Part shown: positions 15,919-24,109 of the stretch, in pieces
Layout: each line of letters opens with the position of its first letter
Position numbering within the stretch: the first letter of the stretch is position 1
IMG/VR virus record: IMGVR_UViG_3300044994_000562
Location: 1-37,732 of that record
Direction: 5' to 3' (one strand)
Source: a virus
Length of the DNA: 37,732 nt
Translations under genes and position numbers: made by a program
Notes under the pieces: generated by a model
Databases searched by the model: none
Seen by the model: only the letters and a program-made list of their open reading frames with translations
Told to the model about the DNA's origin: nothing

Positions 15919-16103
15919 GCTTTACCTCCTTTCTTGGGGGTCTTGGTGTCGTCGCCGTTGCCGGCGGCAGTGGCGATCGGGATGACGTGGTCGCCGAGGC
16001 CGGCCGCTTCCTTGTCGGTGAGCAGGATCTCGGCGCCTTCGTCGTAGCGCTCGCCGTCGTGGAGGATCGGCGTGGTGCCGACCTGGTAGGGTTTCTTCTC
16101 CAT
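15915..16103 (-). CDS. Small head-region protein of unknown function
   Basis: 62 residues: MEKKPYQVGTTPILHDGERY, then LTDKEAAGLGDHVIPI and a Lys-rich tail. Short proteins of this pattern recur between capsid and decoration genes in Mu-like phages, but no role is known. Start is ATG 16103. The stop overlaps the next GTG start, so it is probably translationally coupled. Confidence 0.7.
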   Translation of the reverse strand: MEKKPYQVGTTPILHDGERYDEGAEILLTDKEAAGLGDHVIPIATAAGNGDDTKTPKKGGKA

Positions 16104-16117
16104 CAGATCGGCTCCCG

Positions 16118-17044
16118 TCAGGCGTTGGTGTCGGCGATCAGGTAGCCGGCCTCGGCACCCAGCAGATACGGACGGAACACGTCGGTATTGCGGATGAGTT
16201 CGAGCTTGCCGTCTTCGGTCCGCGTGTCGATCTGCGGCATGCCCTTCTTGCGCAGGGTGTAGCCGAAGGACGGCTCGTAGGGGGTGCGCTCGGCGCCCTG
16301 GCGCTGCGGCGCGACGTAGGCGAGCACGATGTTGTCGCCCCAGATGTCGCCGAACGTGCCCAGGTCGTTGGAGTAGACGCTGTTGCCGATCACGATGCGC
16401 TCGATCTCCAGGATCTCCTTCAGCAGCTCGACGGTCAGCACGCCTTTCATGGAGTACTTGATGCGCTCCAGGAATTGCGGGTGCTGCTTGATCGCCTTCC
16501 AAGAGGCGGCGCCGATGACGGCAGTGTTCGGGCGCTTGCCGATCTTGCCGCGCACCGCTTCCTTGCCATCCTCGAAGACGCCGATCGGGTCGGAGTTGGC
16601 CTTGTCGGTGAAGCGGCTGGTGCCGGCGAGGACGATCTTGTTGCTGGCGGCGTAATTGGCCGGGTTCTGCGCCAGGTCGGCCACCTTCTTCTCGTGGCGC
16701 AGGCGGATGCCCTCGGTCACCACGTGGGTGCCGTGAGCTTCGAGGGGGAAGGCGGATTCGTCGCTCTCGCGGTAGTCGATCGGGTATTCCAGATCGTGCT
16801 CGTCGAGGTTGACGTCGACCGAGTCGATGTCCTCCGGGTTAATGCGGTTGGACTTCGCCCGCAGCGCGCGTTCGGTGTTGTAGATCTTGAACGCTTCCTT
16901 GCCGAACTTCGGGATCTTGCCGCCTTCCTTGTCGACGGGGACGAAGGGGAAGAGGACATCGCCCACCAGTTCGGCGTTGCTGTAGCCGATGGCGAGGTTG
17001 GTCAGAACCGGGTCAACGACCCGCAGGTTGGATAAACGGCCCAT
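16118..17044 (-). CDS. Major capsid protein
   Basis: 308-residue major head subunit. N-terminal MGRLSNLRVVDPVLTNLAIG, AELVGDVLFPFVPVDKEGGK and C-terminal TRTEDGKLELIRNTDVFRPY match the capsid family of BcepMu-type and related transposable phages (HK97-fold, E-like branch). It lies directly after the protease/scaffold gene with a 19-base gap. The sequence is complete. Confidence 0.88.
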   Translation of the reverse strand: MGRLSNLRVVDPVLTNLAIGYSNAELVGDVLFPFVPVDKEGGKIPKFGKEAFKIYNTERALRAKSNRINPEDIDSVDVNLDEHDLEYPIDYRESDESAFPLEAHGTHVVTEGIRLRHEKKVADLAQNPANYAASNKIVLAGTSRFTDKANSDPIGVFEDGKEAVRGKIGKRPNTAVIGAASWKAIKQHPQFLERIKYSMKGVLTVELLKEILEIERIVIGNSVYSNDLGTFGDIWGDNIVLAYVAPQRQGAERTPYEPSFGYTLRKKGMPQIDTRTEDGKLELIRNTDVFRPYLLGAEAGYLIADTNA

Positions 17045-17063
17045 CGATTTCTCCTGGGTTGGG

Positions 17064-17534
17064 TTACTTGATCACGCAGGCGGCCGCGGTGGCGTAATCC
17101 ACCTGGTGCTCCTGCATGTGCTGACGGATCTTGCGGTCCAGGGCGAGGCGGTCCTGGTCGACGTTCTCGCCGTAGTCCACCGAGTCGCCGCCGGACTGCT
17201 GCCCGGCCTTGCGCTTGGTGGCGGTCTCGCCGAACTCGACCACCTTGGGCAGGTCGCCCAGGAAGGACTTGAACGCGCCGGCCAAGGGCTGCTTGGCATC
17301 GCCCTCGCCGAACTCCAGCGGCGCGTCGCCGTCCGCGAAGTCGAGGAAGGCCACCACGGCGTCCTTGTGCTTGGGCGCGAGCTTGCCATCGGCCACCAGC
17401 TGCTCGGCGTAGGCTAGGTGATCGCCGTGGCGCTTGGCCGCCGCGGCCGCCTTCTCGCGTGCGTCGGCTTCCGCCAGGCGCTGTTTCAGCTGGGCGTTTT
17501 CGGCCTCCAGCGCGGCCTTTTCCTCGGGGGTCAC
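17064..17534 (-). CDS. Candidate internally initiated scaffold protein (Mu Z-like)
   Basis: An in-frame GTG at 17534, nine bases after a GAGGAG site, would give a 156-residue protein consisting only of the coiled-coil scaffold part of the protease gene. Mu makes a separate scaffold (Z) from an internal start in its protease gene I. The start is inferred from the ribosome site and from falling exactly at the domain boundary. Confidence 0.45.
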   Translation of the reverse strand: MTPEEKAALEAENAQLKQRLAEADAREKAAAAAKRHGDHLAYAEQLVADGKLAPKHKDAVVAFLDFADGDAPLEFGEGDAKQPLAGAFKSFLGDLPKVVEFGETATKRKAGQQSGGDSVDYGENVDQDRLALDRKIRQHMQEHQVDYATAAACVIK

Positions 17535-18275
17535 TGCATTGCTCTCCTCGTGGGTGGGTTCGGCGGGGGAAGCGCCCGCCGGCGCATGAAATTGAGCCCC
17601 CACGCTCGCCTGTGGCTCGCTGCCCCCCGAGGGGGCGCCTGCCGCCTCGGGGCGGCCCAGCGGCGGCAGGGGGTCGGCGAAGGCCGGACGGGAATCGTCC
17701 TCGCGCCGCGCCTCGTCTTCGAGGGCCGTGATGTCCCAGTCGGGAAGCACCTTGTCGGCTTCCTCCAGGCCGTCGCGGCCGATGATCCATTCGCGCAGGC
17801 GGCGCAGCAGGCGCGCCACCAGGGCGTCGCTCCAGTCGGCGAACTCGACCAGGTCGCCATCGGCGTCGGCGAACTCGACGGCCTTGAGCCCCTTCACCGC
17901 CGGCGGCTGGGCGCCAAGGAAGCCGACGTGGCGCAGGTAATAGACGCCGGGGACCGGGTTGTTCGGGGAGTCGGGCTTGTAGAAGGAGGCGCTGACCTTC
18001 TTGAAGCGCCCGGCGCCGACCATTTCGGCGAAGGCCGGATCGACCTGGTGCGGCACCGCCTCCATGAAGTCGCCGGTCGCCGAGAGCGCCTGCACCCAGC
18101 CGTAGGCCGGGGCATCGTGCTTGGGATGGCCGATGACCAGCGGCGCCTCGTGCAGCTTCGGGTCGTAGGCCCGGACGGACGCCTCAAGGTCGGATTCGGA
18201 AAAGGACAGGACTTCGCCGCTCATCGCGGCGTGCTTGCCCGCCTTGAAAATCTGGATGGGTTTGGTCGCGTTCAT
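17064..18275 (-). CDS. Head maturation protease with C-terminal scaffold (Mu gpI-like)
   Basis: 403 residues from ATG 18275 (an ATG at 18296 would add seven). The N-terminal half is Mu gpI-like: LVIGHPKHDAPAYGWVQAL, RFKKVSASFY (probable catalytic Ser) and YYLRHVGFLGAQPPAVKG. The C-terminal ~155 residues are a coiled-coil scaffold starting TPEEKAALEAENAQLKQRL. The linker (residues ~205-240) is Pro/Gly/Ser-rich and encoded by a G+C-rich palindromic repeat (17596-17669). ATG 18275 lacks a ribosome site and coincides with the predicted first base of the late promoter. It is the first gene of the head block, as I is in Mu. Confidence 0.87.
   Translation of the reverse strand: MNATKPIQIFKAGKHAAMSGEVLSFSESDLEASVRAYDPKLHEAPLVIGHPKHDAPAYGWVQALSATGDFMEAVPHQVDPAFAEMVGAGRFKKVSASFYKPDSPNNPVPGVYYLRHVGFLGAQPPAVKGLKAVEFADADGDLVEFADWSDALVARLLRRLREWIIGRDGLEEADKVLPDWDITALEDEARREDDSRPAFADPLPPLGRPEAAGAPSGGSEPQASVGAQFHAPAGASPAEPTHEESNAVTPEEKAALEAENAQLKQRLAEADAREKAAAAAKRHGDHLAYAEQLVADGKLAPKHKDAVVAFLDFADGDAPLEFGEGDAKQPLAGAFKSFLGDLPKVVEFGETATKRKAGQQSGGDSVDYGENVDQDRLALDRKIRQHMQEHQVDYATAAACVIK
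17596..17669. repeat. Palindromic G+C-rich repeat inside protease/scaffold linker
   Basis: Contains two perfect inverted repeats: GCCCCC-CGA-GGGGGC near 17621-17636, and CTGCCGCC (17639-17646) with GGCGGCAG (17662-17669). From memory this type of palindrome is dispersed in many Burkholderiales genomes. Read on the minus strand it encodes GRPEAAGAPSGGSEPQAS. The core GCAGCGAGCC...GCGAGCG is shared with the two leader cassettes in this window. Confidence 0.6.
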
Positions 18276-18324
18276 GCCGCCATGATCGGGCGGCATGGGA
18301 GGGCGGTCTTTTAATCGACTTTAC
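18275..18324 (-). promoter_or_regulatory. Late promoter for protease/capsid block
   Basis: Leftward order: dyad GTAA-AGTCGA-TTAA (18311-18324), then TTAAAAGACC, then an inverted repeat CATGCCGCC/GGCGGCATG (18273-18297) whose loop carries the -10-like GATCAT (18282-18287), six bases, and ATG 18275. Dyad centre to -10 centre is 33 bp. It corresponds in position to the PI promoter of Mu. Confidence 0.62.
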
Positions 18325-18478
18325 AATTCGGCGGGGGTCAAGCGGGCCGGGATGGGAAACGCGCAGGAGATGCCGGCAAAGTTGCGCGCTGAAAACCGTT
18401 TATGAATTTCAACGAGCCCGCAATCCCATCGCCGGACTACCGTTGGGCGTCTCGCGGTCGGCAAACGCGCCACGGCCG

Positions 18479-18964
18479 TTATACGCCGGCTGCCCGTTTG
18501 AGATGGTCGAGCACGATGTCGAGGACGGCTTCCTCGGCCTCCGGCTGCAGCTTGCCCCTTCCCGAGTCCGGTTCGCCGGTGAAGGGTAGAAACGGCCGGG
18601 GGGCGATGTGCACCTTGCGACCACGGCCGGCGTCGCCGCCCAGCTGATGGATAGCGCCGTACTTCTTGTCGGAACCGACACGCACGAAGGTGGCGCCGAC
18701 CTCGGTCGACACAGAGGCCGCCAGGCCGCCGGCCGATACCTGCAGGATCTTGCCGGGCCACGTGCCGCGCTTCTGGCGCTGGGCGATGGTTGCCGGTTTG
18801 AGGGCGTCCCACCTGGGGCGCCCCTGGGCGGCGAAGTTCGCCTCTGTCTGGGAGACAAGTTCCGCTGCAATGGCGTTGAGTGCCGGACGCAGATCGCCGG
18901 TCGCGTGCTCGACGCGAGACAGCGCCTCCTGCACCCGCCCCGTATCGATGCTGATCTTGATCAT
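18479..18964 (-). CDS. Virion morphogenesis protein (Mu gpG-like)
   Basis: 161-residue member of the phage virion morphogenesis family (Mu gpG / P2 gpS-like). Typical stretches are ANFAAQGRPRWDALKPATIA near residues 42-61, VGSDKKYGAIHQLGGDAGRG, and IAPRPFLPFT near residues 120-129. It acts in head or tail completion. The start overlaps the gpF stop as ATGA. It is the last gene of the first late block; 18297-18478 downstream holds no gene or hairpin I could recognise apart from the next promoter. Confidence 0.9.
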   Translation of the reverse strand: MIKISIDTGRVQEALSRVEHATGDLRPALNAIAAELVSQTEANFAAQGRPRWDALKPATIAQRQKRGTWPGKILQVSAGGLAASVSTEVGATFVRVGSDKKYGAIHQLGGDAGRGRKVHIAPRPFLPFTGEPDSGRGKLQPEAEEAVLDIVLDHLKRAAGV

Positions 18965-19785
18965 TTGCGGCTGACCCGTTGCTGGAAGGCTGCCAGGCGC
19001 TGCTGGCGCATCTGTTCGAGGAACTTCGTCGCCTCGGCCGGCGAGTGGGCGAAGCCGGGGTCGGTCGCCACGAACTGACCGGGCGCCGTCTCGAAGCGCG
19101 CCACCTTGGCCGGGCGGGCAGCGTCGCCCCGGCCCACCTCGACCTCGATCTGCGACAGGCGTCCCTCCGAGCTGGATAGCGCGATGCCCTCGCGCTTTAC
19201 CGCCCCTTCGGACATCGGGCGCGCCCGGCAGCGGCAGTTGTAGCCCAGCGGCGGGTAGAAGCCCGCCGACCAGATCGGATCGTCATGGCGGAAGGTGCGG
19301 CCGTTCAATGCCCGGTGGGCGGGTCGGGTGCGGCTGTCCATGATCGCCACGTACTGCCAGTAAGGATGGCTCTCGACGGTCTCTTTCATCTGCGCATAAC
19401 GCCCGGCCATGTAGGCCGACTGCAGGTTGGTCTGGTAGATGGTGCGCAGCCGCCAAGGGGAGAGCGTCTTCAGTTCCCCGGTCTCGGGATTGACGAGCTT
19501 GTGCCGGCCCAGCAGTCCCCGTTTTTCCAGCTCGGGGCCGATGGTCTTGACCCAGTCCTGGTAGGTCATACCCTCTTCGAGCGCCCGCACCAAGCTCTCC
19601 CGGATGGCTTCCAGGGCATCCACCTTGAGGATACCGGCCGCGGTGAAGGCGCGCTGATGGGCGGCATCCAGCATTTCCCGGAAATCCCAGGTGACGGCGA
19701 TGCCCTTTGCCTTGAGGTAGGCGACGGCGTCCGCCGGCGGCAGGCGGAATATCGCCTTGAGGTCGGCGGAATCGAGCTTGCTCAT
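18961..19785 (-). CDS. Head morphogenesis protein (Mu gpF / SPP1 gp7-like)
   Basis: 274 residues with the family signature AIMDSRTRPAHRALNGRTF near residues 147-165, followed by GFYPPLGYNCRCRARP near residues 175-190. SPP1 gp7-type proteins enter procapsids in few copies and help DNA ejection. The start overlaps the portal gene stop as ATGA, and the end overlaps the gpG start. Confidence 0.92.
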   Translation of the reverse strand: MSKLDSADLKAIFRLPPADAVAYLKAKGIAVTWDFREMLDAAHQRAFTAAGILKVDALEAIRESLVRALEEGMTYQDWVKTIGPELEKRGLLGRHKLVNPETGELKTLSPWRLRTIYQTNLQSAYMAGRYAQMKETVESHPYWQYVAIMDSRTRPAHRALNGRTFRHDDPIWSAGFYPPLGYNCRCRARPMSEGAVKREGIALSSSEGRLSQIEVEVGRGDAARPAKVARFETAPGQFVATDPGFAHSPAEATKFLEQMRQQRLAAFQQRVSRK

Positions 19786-21275
19786 TGCTCGGTTTCCCCG
19801 GCGGCGCTCACCCGGCCCAGCAGCTCGGCGGCGAACAGCAACTGCGTCAGCCGTTCCTCGATCAGGCTGCTATCCAGCTTGGGGTACGCCTCGGAGAGGA
19901 GCGCAAGCGCCGCGTCCTCGTCGCGGGCGGCAAGCAGATCATCCAGGAGCGGCCGCAGGATGGCGCCGGTCTCCTCGTCGAGGGCCTCGGCCGACAGCGT
20001 GGCCACGATCTCGTCCAATGCCTGCTGATCCGGAAATGCATTTTCACCTTCTGCAAAGTCGGCGGCGGGCGGCTCGGCCGGAGCGCCGGCCTCGACCAGG
20101 TCGCCGTCCTGGAAGCCATAGGCGCGCTTGAAGTAGGAGGGAGTGAACTTGGCGCCGGCGCCGACCAAGGTCTTGTCCCGCTCGGCCTGGATCTTGTCGA
20201 CCTCTTTCTGCTCCCACATGGAGAACACCGGCCGGGCGCCGTCGCCGAAGTTCAGCTCGCAGATCCAGCGGATGAGGGTGTTGAAGGCGGCGCCGACCAC
20301 GGCGGCGTCGCCGTCGCGGATGTCGCGGGTCACTTCCAGGCCGGCCGTCGCCGAGGCGCGGTTCGAGTTGGCCTCGGTGGTCTGGTTCTGGCCGAGCAGC
20401 GCGATCGAGACCTCGGAGCGGCAGAAGTGCAGCAGGCGCTCATACACGTCGGCGCTGCCGGTCTTGCCGGCGGCTTCCTTGATCTCGACGCTGGAGTCGT
20501 CGGGGATGACGGCCACCGCGTCCTGGACCATGTCCTCCAGGCGGTCGAGCAGATCGTTGGCTTCCTTGTCGCCGGTGCCACGCGGGTGCTTGCCGATCAC
20601 CCAGGGGGCGCCGTACTTCTCGGTGAACTGCACCCAGAACTTCAAGCCGCCCTTCTTGAAGGTGGTCGGCCAGAACACCATCGACAGGTCCGGGAAGCCG
20701 TATGGGTTGTCGTAGCTCGCGTCCTGGCGCGGCACGATGAACTTGCGGGGCGGCAGCTCCTCGCCCTGCAGCAGCGCCTGGCGGGAGCGGAAGCGCAGCT
20801 CGTTCTCCGGGGAGTAGATGAACCACTCGGCCGGCTTGCCGACGATGTCAGCCGGCACCAGGTAGCTGCCGCGCTTCTCCCACATCACTTCCATCGGCTG
20901 GTAGCCGTAGAACACGGCGTCCAGCATCTCGGTGATGATGCGCTCCATGTCGAGGTCGGCGAAGATGGCCTCGACGTTCTTGGCCACGCGGCTCTTGGCC
21001 TTGTCCCGGTCGAGCCCCCATTCCAGGGCCTTGACCGCGCTCTTGCGGCGGCGGATGCAGCCGCCTACGTGGGCGTCGGCGCGCAGCTCCCGATAGACCT
21101 TGATGTCCTTGCCCAGGGCTTTCAGCACCGGGTCCGGGTTGGGCAGGTACATGCCCAGCCCGTAGAAGTCGATCGAGCGGCCGCGGGTGGCGATCTGCTC
21201 GGTCAGGGTCTTGGCCGGCTCGGCGAAGCGGACGAACTCGTTGGGGCTGACCCACAGTCCTTTGGTCTTCATCAT
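19782..21275 (-). CDS. Portal protein (DUF935, Mu gp29-like)
   Basis: 497-residue portal of the DUF935 family. Diagnostic segments are VHVGGCIRRRKSAV-like AHVGGCIRRRKSAVKALEWG near residues 88-107, GYQPMEVMWEKRGSYLV, and TEKYGAPWVIGKHPRG near residues 218-233. It forms the DNA entry vertex on which the terminase docks. Two adjacent ATGs open the frame; the first (21275) overlaps the terminase stop as ATGA. Confidence 0.93.
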   Translation of the reverse strand: MMKTKGLWVSPNEFVRFAEPAKTLTEQIATRGRSIDFYGLGMYLPNPDPVLKALGKDIKVYRELRADAHVGGCIRRRKSAVKALEWGLDRDKAKSRVAKNVEAIFADLDMERIITEMLDAVFYGYQPMEVMWEKRGSYLVPADIVGKPAEWFIYSPENELRFRSRQALLQGEELPPRKFIVPRQDASYDNPYGFPDLSMVFWPTTFKKGGLKFWVQFTEKYGAPWVIGKHPRGTGDKEANDLLDRLEDMVQDAVAVIPDDSSVEIKEAAGKTGSADVYERLLHFCRSEVSIALLGQNQTTEANSNRASATAGLEVTRDIRDGDAAVVGAAFNTLIRWICELNFGDGARPVFSMWEQKEVDKIQAERDKTLVGAGAKFTPSYFKRAYGFQDGDLVEAGAPAEPPAADFAEGENAFPDQQALDEIVATLSAEALDEETGAILRPLLDDLLAARDEDAALALLSEAYPKLDSSLIEERLTQLLFAAELLGRVSAAGETEQ

Positions 21276-22894
21276 GCGTACCCTTGGGTGATTCTGGTCC
21301 CGGTGCGGCGGCGTCTGGACTTCACCGTGACCGGGCCTTTGTTGATCTCGCGGCTGGCGAAATAGGCCAGCGCCAGCGCCACGGCGGCGTCGCCGTGCCG
21401 CTTCCCTTTGTCCTCGCCGGTGGTGCGGGTGTCCGGAATGCGCGGCACGCCCTTGATCACCTGGACGGCGCGCAGATCCGCCAGTACGTCGGCGTCCTTC
21501 GGCAGGTCGGTCAGCGTGCCGTCCTCGAGCGCGGCCTTCACCGGAGGCATGTGCTCGCGGTACCAGGACTCGGAGAGCATCACCTGCTGGATGCGGCTGG
21601 GTCCGTAGCGCTGCATGGCCACTTCGGCCAGGTACTGGCCGTTGCCGCGCGCGTCGAAAGCCCCGCCCATGAAGCCCGGCAGGCGATCGAGCAGGTAGAA
21701 GGCGATCTGTTCCTGCTGGCGGAACGGCACGTTCCTCAGCTCGACCAGGAAGGGCACCCGCCGCACCAGGTTCTGCGCCTGGATGAGCGGGGCGTGGATG
21801 GACAGGTCACCGCTGCGGCCGAAGTCTTCCCCGTCGAAGGAGATGGCGTCGGCCGGCAGCGCGGACAGCAGCGGCGCCAGGGTGGCATCCAGCCAGTCGC
21901 GCGCCTCGGCGGCACGGATATGATCGGCGAGCAGCTCGAAGCCGGGCTTGCATTCCCAGCGCAGCACCGGCGTGTCGGCGGTCATGCGCGACTCGATCAG
22001 GGCGCGGGAGAGCCAGGCACCGCCCGAGTTGGCCGGGATGCAGTCCAGCTCCTCCTCGGCGCCAGCCCCATAGAACGCGTAGACGTCGGCCATCCAGGCG
22101 GCCTCTTCCTCGGCCGTCCATTCCTTGGAGAGGCGCAGGCAGACGCGCCGGTACAGGCCATCGGCCACGGCCTCCTGGAAGGTGACCCGATGCACCGCGC
22201 CCTTGCGCCGGCCGGCGCGGATGTCCTCGACCAGTTCGTTGAACGGGTTCTCGACGCCGTTGTGGGTCGAGATCACGCGCACCCGGCCGCCCCAGATCAG
22301 CATGGCCAGCGCCGCCTTGAGCAGCTCGCCGAGCTGGTCGTGGAAGGCGGCCTCGTCGATCACGATGGTGCCCTGACGGCCGCGCAGGTTGGACGGGCGG
22401 CTGGTGAGCGCCACGATGCGGAAACCCGAGGCCGGGAAGCGGATGGTGAAGGTCTTGATGTTCTTGTCGTCCTCGTCGCCGTCCCAGAAGCCCTCCTCGA
22501 TCTCGCTGGCCGCGTGGTTGAACACCCGCGCCCACATTGCGCACGCCTGGATGTACTCGATGGTCATGTCCTGGTTGTACGCGATGTAGTAGACGTTCTG
22601 GCCGCCGGCGGACGCCTTGGAGGCGGCAGTCAACACGTCGTCGGCGGCTTCCGCCCAGGTGAGGCCGGTCCGGCGGCTCTTCTCGATCACCTTGAGCGGC
22701 GAGGTGTCGGCCACCCAGCGCTGCTGATAGCCCATCAGCGCCGCCGGGATGGGGGAGAGCGCCGTGTTCGGGATCTCGACGGGGACGGCGCTCATGCGCG
22801 CCGCCTCCGTGCCGCTTTCCGGGGCCGGCACGCCGTCGCGTCGGCGGCCAGCGGCACTCGCGGGCGCTCGCACGTTCCGAGGCTCGCTGCTCAT
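21272..22894 (-). CDS. Terminase large subunit (Mu gp28-like) with repeat-derived leader
   Basis: 540 residues. The ATPase Walker A-like EKSRRTGLTW is at residues 71-80 and the Walker B-like GTIVIDEAAF is about 110 residues later. Nuclease acids lie in ISFDGEDFGRSGDLS and GAFDARGNGQYLAE. The conserved family start is the internal Met34 (MSAVPVEIPNT, ATG 22795), with its own GGAGG site. The first 33 residues (MSSEPRNVRAPASAAGRRRD onward) come from a repeat also found between W and J. ATG 22894 overlaps the gp27 stop (ATGA). Which start is used is undecided. Confidence 0.92.
   Translation of the reverse strand: MSSEPRNVRAPASAAGRRRDGVPAPESGTEAARMSAVPVEIPNTALSPIPAALMGYQQRWVADTSPLKVIEKSRRTGLTWAEAADDVLTAASKASAGGQNVYYIAYNQDMTIEYIQACAMWARVFNHAASEIEEGFWDGDEDDKNIKTFTIRFPASGFRIVALTSRPSNLRGRQGTIVIDEAAFHDQLGELLKAALAMLIWGGRVRVISTHNGVENPFNELVEDIRAGRRKGAVHRVTFQEAVADGLYRRVCLRLSKEWTAEEEAAWMADVYAFYGAGAEEELDCIPANSGGAWLSRALIESRMTADTPVLRWECKPGFELLADHIRAAEARDWLDATLAPLLSALPADAISFDGEDFGRSGDLSIHAPLIQAQNLVRRVPFLVELRNVPFRQQEQIAFYLLDRLPGFMGGAFDARGNGQYLAEVAMQRYGPSRIQQVMLSESWYREHMPPVKAALEDGTLTDLPKDADVLADLRAVQVIKGVPRIPDTRTTGEDKGKRHGDAAVALALAYFASREINKGPVTVKSRRRRTGTRITQGYA
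22795..22894 (-). repeat. Leader cassette copy 2 (in-frame with terminase)
   Basis: 100 bases from an ATGA gene junction to the normal terminase start. The first 55 bases match copy 1 at 51 of 55 positions. Both copies end in a GAGGCGGCGC-type ribosome site just before the next real start. Here the frame continues into the terminase. Confidence 0.75.
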
Positions 22895-23415
22895 GCCGCT
22901 ATCCCGAGGATTTCGCGGCGCAGCTGCTCAACCGACTCGGCCGAGAGCCCGCCCTTCTTGGCGATCTTCTCGACGTTGGCGGCCGCCGCTTCGGCGCGGG
23001 CGCGCACTTCCGCCTGCCACTTCTTCTGATTCACCGTGGCGCGGGACAGCTCGGCCACGGCCTTGGCGGCGCTGGCGATGTTGAGGGGCTTGCTGGGATC
23101 GACCTGGAAGTCGAGCATCACCTGGAAGAGCTTCTCCTGCACCAGGCGCATCAGGGCTTCGGAGACGGCGCCCTCGTCGTCGGGGGCCGTCTCGACGATG
23201 GCCTTGGCCTGCTCGCTGGCGAGCTTCAGCGTCTGCAAACGCTTTTCAAAGTCCTGCCCGTAGCGGTGGATGGCGCTCTTCGAGATCTGGCAGCCGCGCG
23301 CCTTCAGCTCGGCTTCCAGCGCCTGGTAGCCCGAGAAGTTGCCCTCGACCAGGGCGCGGTCGAGCCATTCCTTGAACGCCTTGGGCAGGGCGTCGATGCT
23401 GCTCTTGCGCGGCAT
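22891..23415 (-). CDS. DUF3486 protein, Mu gp27-like small terminase candidate
   Basis: 174 residues: SSIDALPKAFKEWLDRALVE, FSGYQALEAELKARGCQISK and SAIHRYGQDFEKRL form the DUF3486 N-terminal HTH. The C-terminal half is helical. It lies directly upstream of the large terminase and is probably the DNA-recognising small subunit. The stop overlaps the terminase ATG at 22894. Confidence 0.9.
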   Translation of the reverse strand: MPRKSSIDALPKAFKEWLDRALVEGNFSGYQALEAELKARGCQISKSAIHRYGQDFEKRLQTLKLASEQAKAIVETAPDDEGAVSEALMRLVQEKLFQVMLDFQVDPSKPLNIASAAKAVAELSRATVNQKKWQAEVRARAEAAAANVEKIAKKGGLSAESVEQLRREILGIAA

Positions 23416-23421
23416 GGCGGC

Positions 23422-23727
23422 TTACCAGTACTTCTGCGGGCGGGCGATGCCGGGATCGCAATCGACCGTGTATTCGGCCACGTCGACGCCGTAGCGGGTG
23501 ATGTCGGCGAACCAGCGGCCGGAGGGCTCGCGCTTCACCTCGACCAGCTTGCGGTCGCCCAGGTAGTCGAGTTCGCGGCGCAGCTCCTGGGGCGTGGCGT
23601 CCGGGTAGATGCCCTGGATGGTGGTGAGCACCACTTCCTCGTAGGCGCCTTCGGGCCGGGCGTTGTTGAGCGTAAGCAGGATGTACCAGCGGATGGATTC
23701 GCGCCGGATCTTGGCGGTGTCAAGCAT
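23422..23727 (-). CDS. Mu gp26-like winged-helix protein
   Basis: 101 residues with a winged-helix pattern: RRESIRWYILLTLNNARPEG, then PQELRRELDYLGDRKLVEVK and SGRWFADITRYGVDVAEYTV. It resembles the VpaChn25_0724-type phage proteins found beside gp27 genes. A role in packaging or regulation is possible but unproven. The start overlaps the DUF2730 gene by 8 bases. Confidence 0.8.
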   Translation of the reverse strand: MLDTAKIRRESIRWYILLTLNNARPEGAYEEVVLTTIQGIYPDATPQELRRELDYLGDRKLVEVKREPSGRWFADITRYGVDVAEYTVDCDPGIARPQKYW

Positions 23728-24109
23728 GGGTGGCTCCCCTGAGTTGGAGGTTTTCGATCTTGAGGGCGACGGCGTCGAGCTTGGCCTCGATCACCGTCTG
23801 GTTGCGGACGTAGTCCTCGCGGCGCACGTACTGCACCGGCAGGTCGGCCTTGAGGGAGAGCAGCTCGCGCTCGATGCGCTGCCACTGATTGGCTTCCTCC
23901 CGGCCGTCCCGCTCGATGGCGGCGAACTTGGTGTCCCAGTGCTTCTGGGCCTCGATGCGGGACTTCTCCTGGGCGGCGAAGCGCTCGTCCAGGCGCTTCT
24001 CCACCTGGCCGAGCAGGATCTTGCCGCCGCCGAAGACGGCGCCAAGGAAGGTGATGAGCAGGCCGACCAGGAAGGTCAGCAGCGCCCAGAGTTCGATTTG
24101 GATGGTCAA
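23720..24109 (-). CDS. DUF2730 membrane/coiled-coil protein (Mu gp25-like)
   Basis: 129 residues. One N-terminal transmembrane segment (LWALLTFLVGLLITFLGAVF, residues 7-26) is followed by a long coiled coil to residue ~120. This is the DUF2730 layout found between the lysis and terminase genes of Mu-like phages. Start is TTG 24109 with AGGGGA upstream, overlapping the zinc-finger gene stop. The function is unknown. Confidence 0.82.
   Translation of the reverse strand: MTIQIELWALLTFLVGLLITFLGAVFGGGKILLGQVEKRLDERFAAQEKSRIEAQKHWDTKFAAIERDGREEANQWQRIERELLSLKADLPVQYVRREDYVRNQTVIEAKLDAVALKIENLQLRGATHA

Noticed and set aside
19785-23029. Two long rightward frames (over 500 codons each) opposite the portal and terminase genes.
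   Set aside because: Shadows of real genes: Leu/Val/Gly/His-rich with no recognisable domain.
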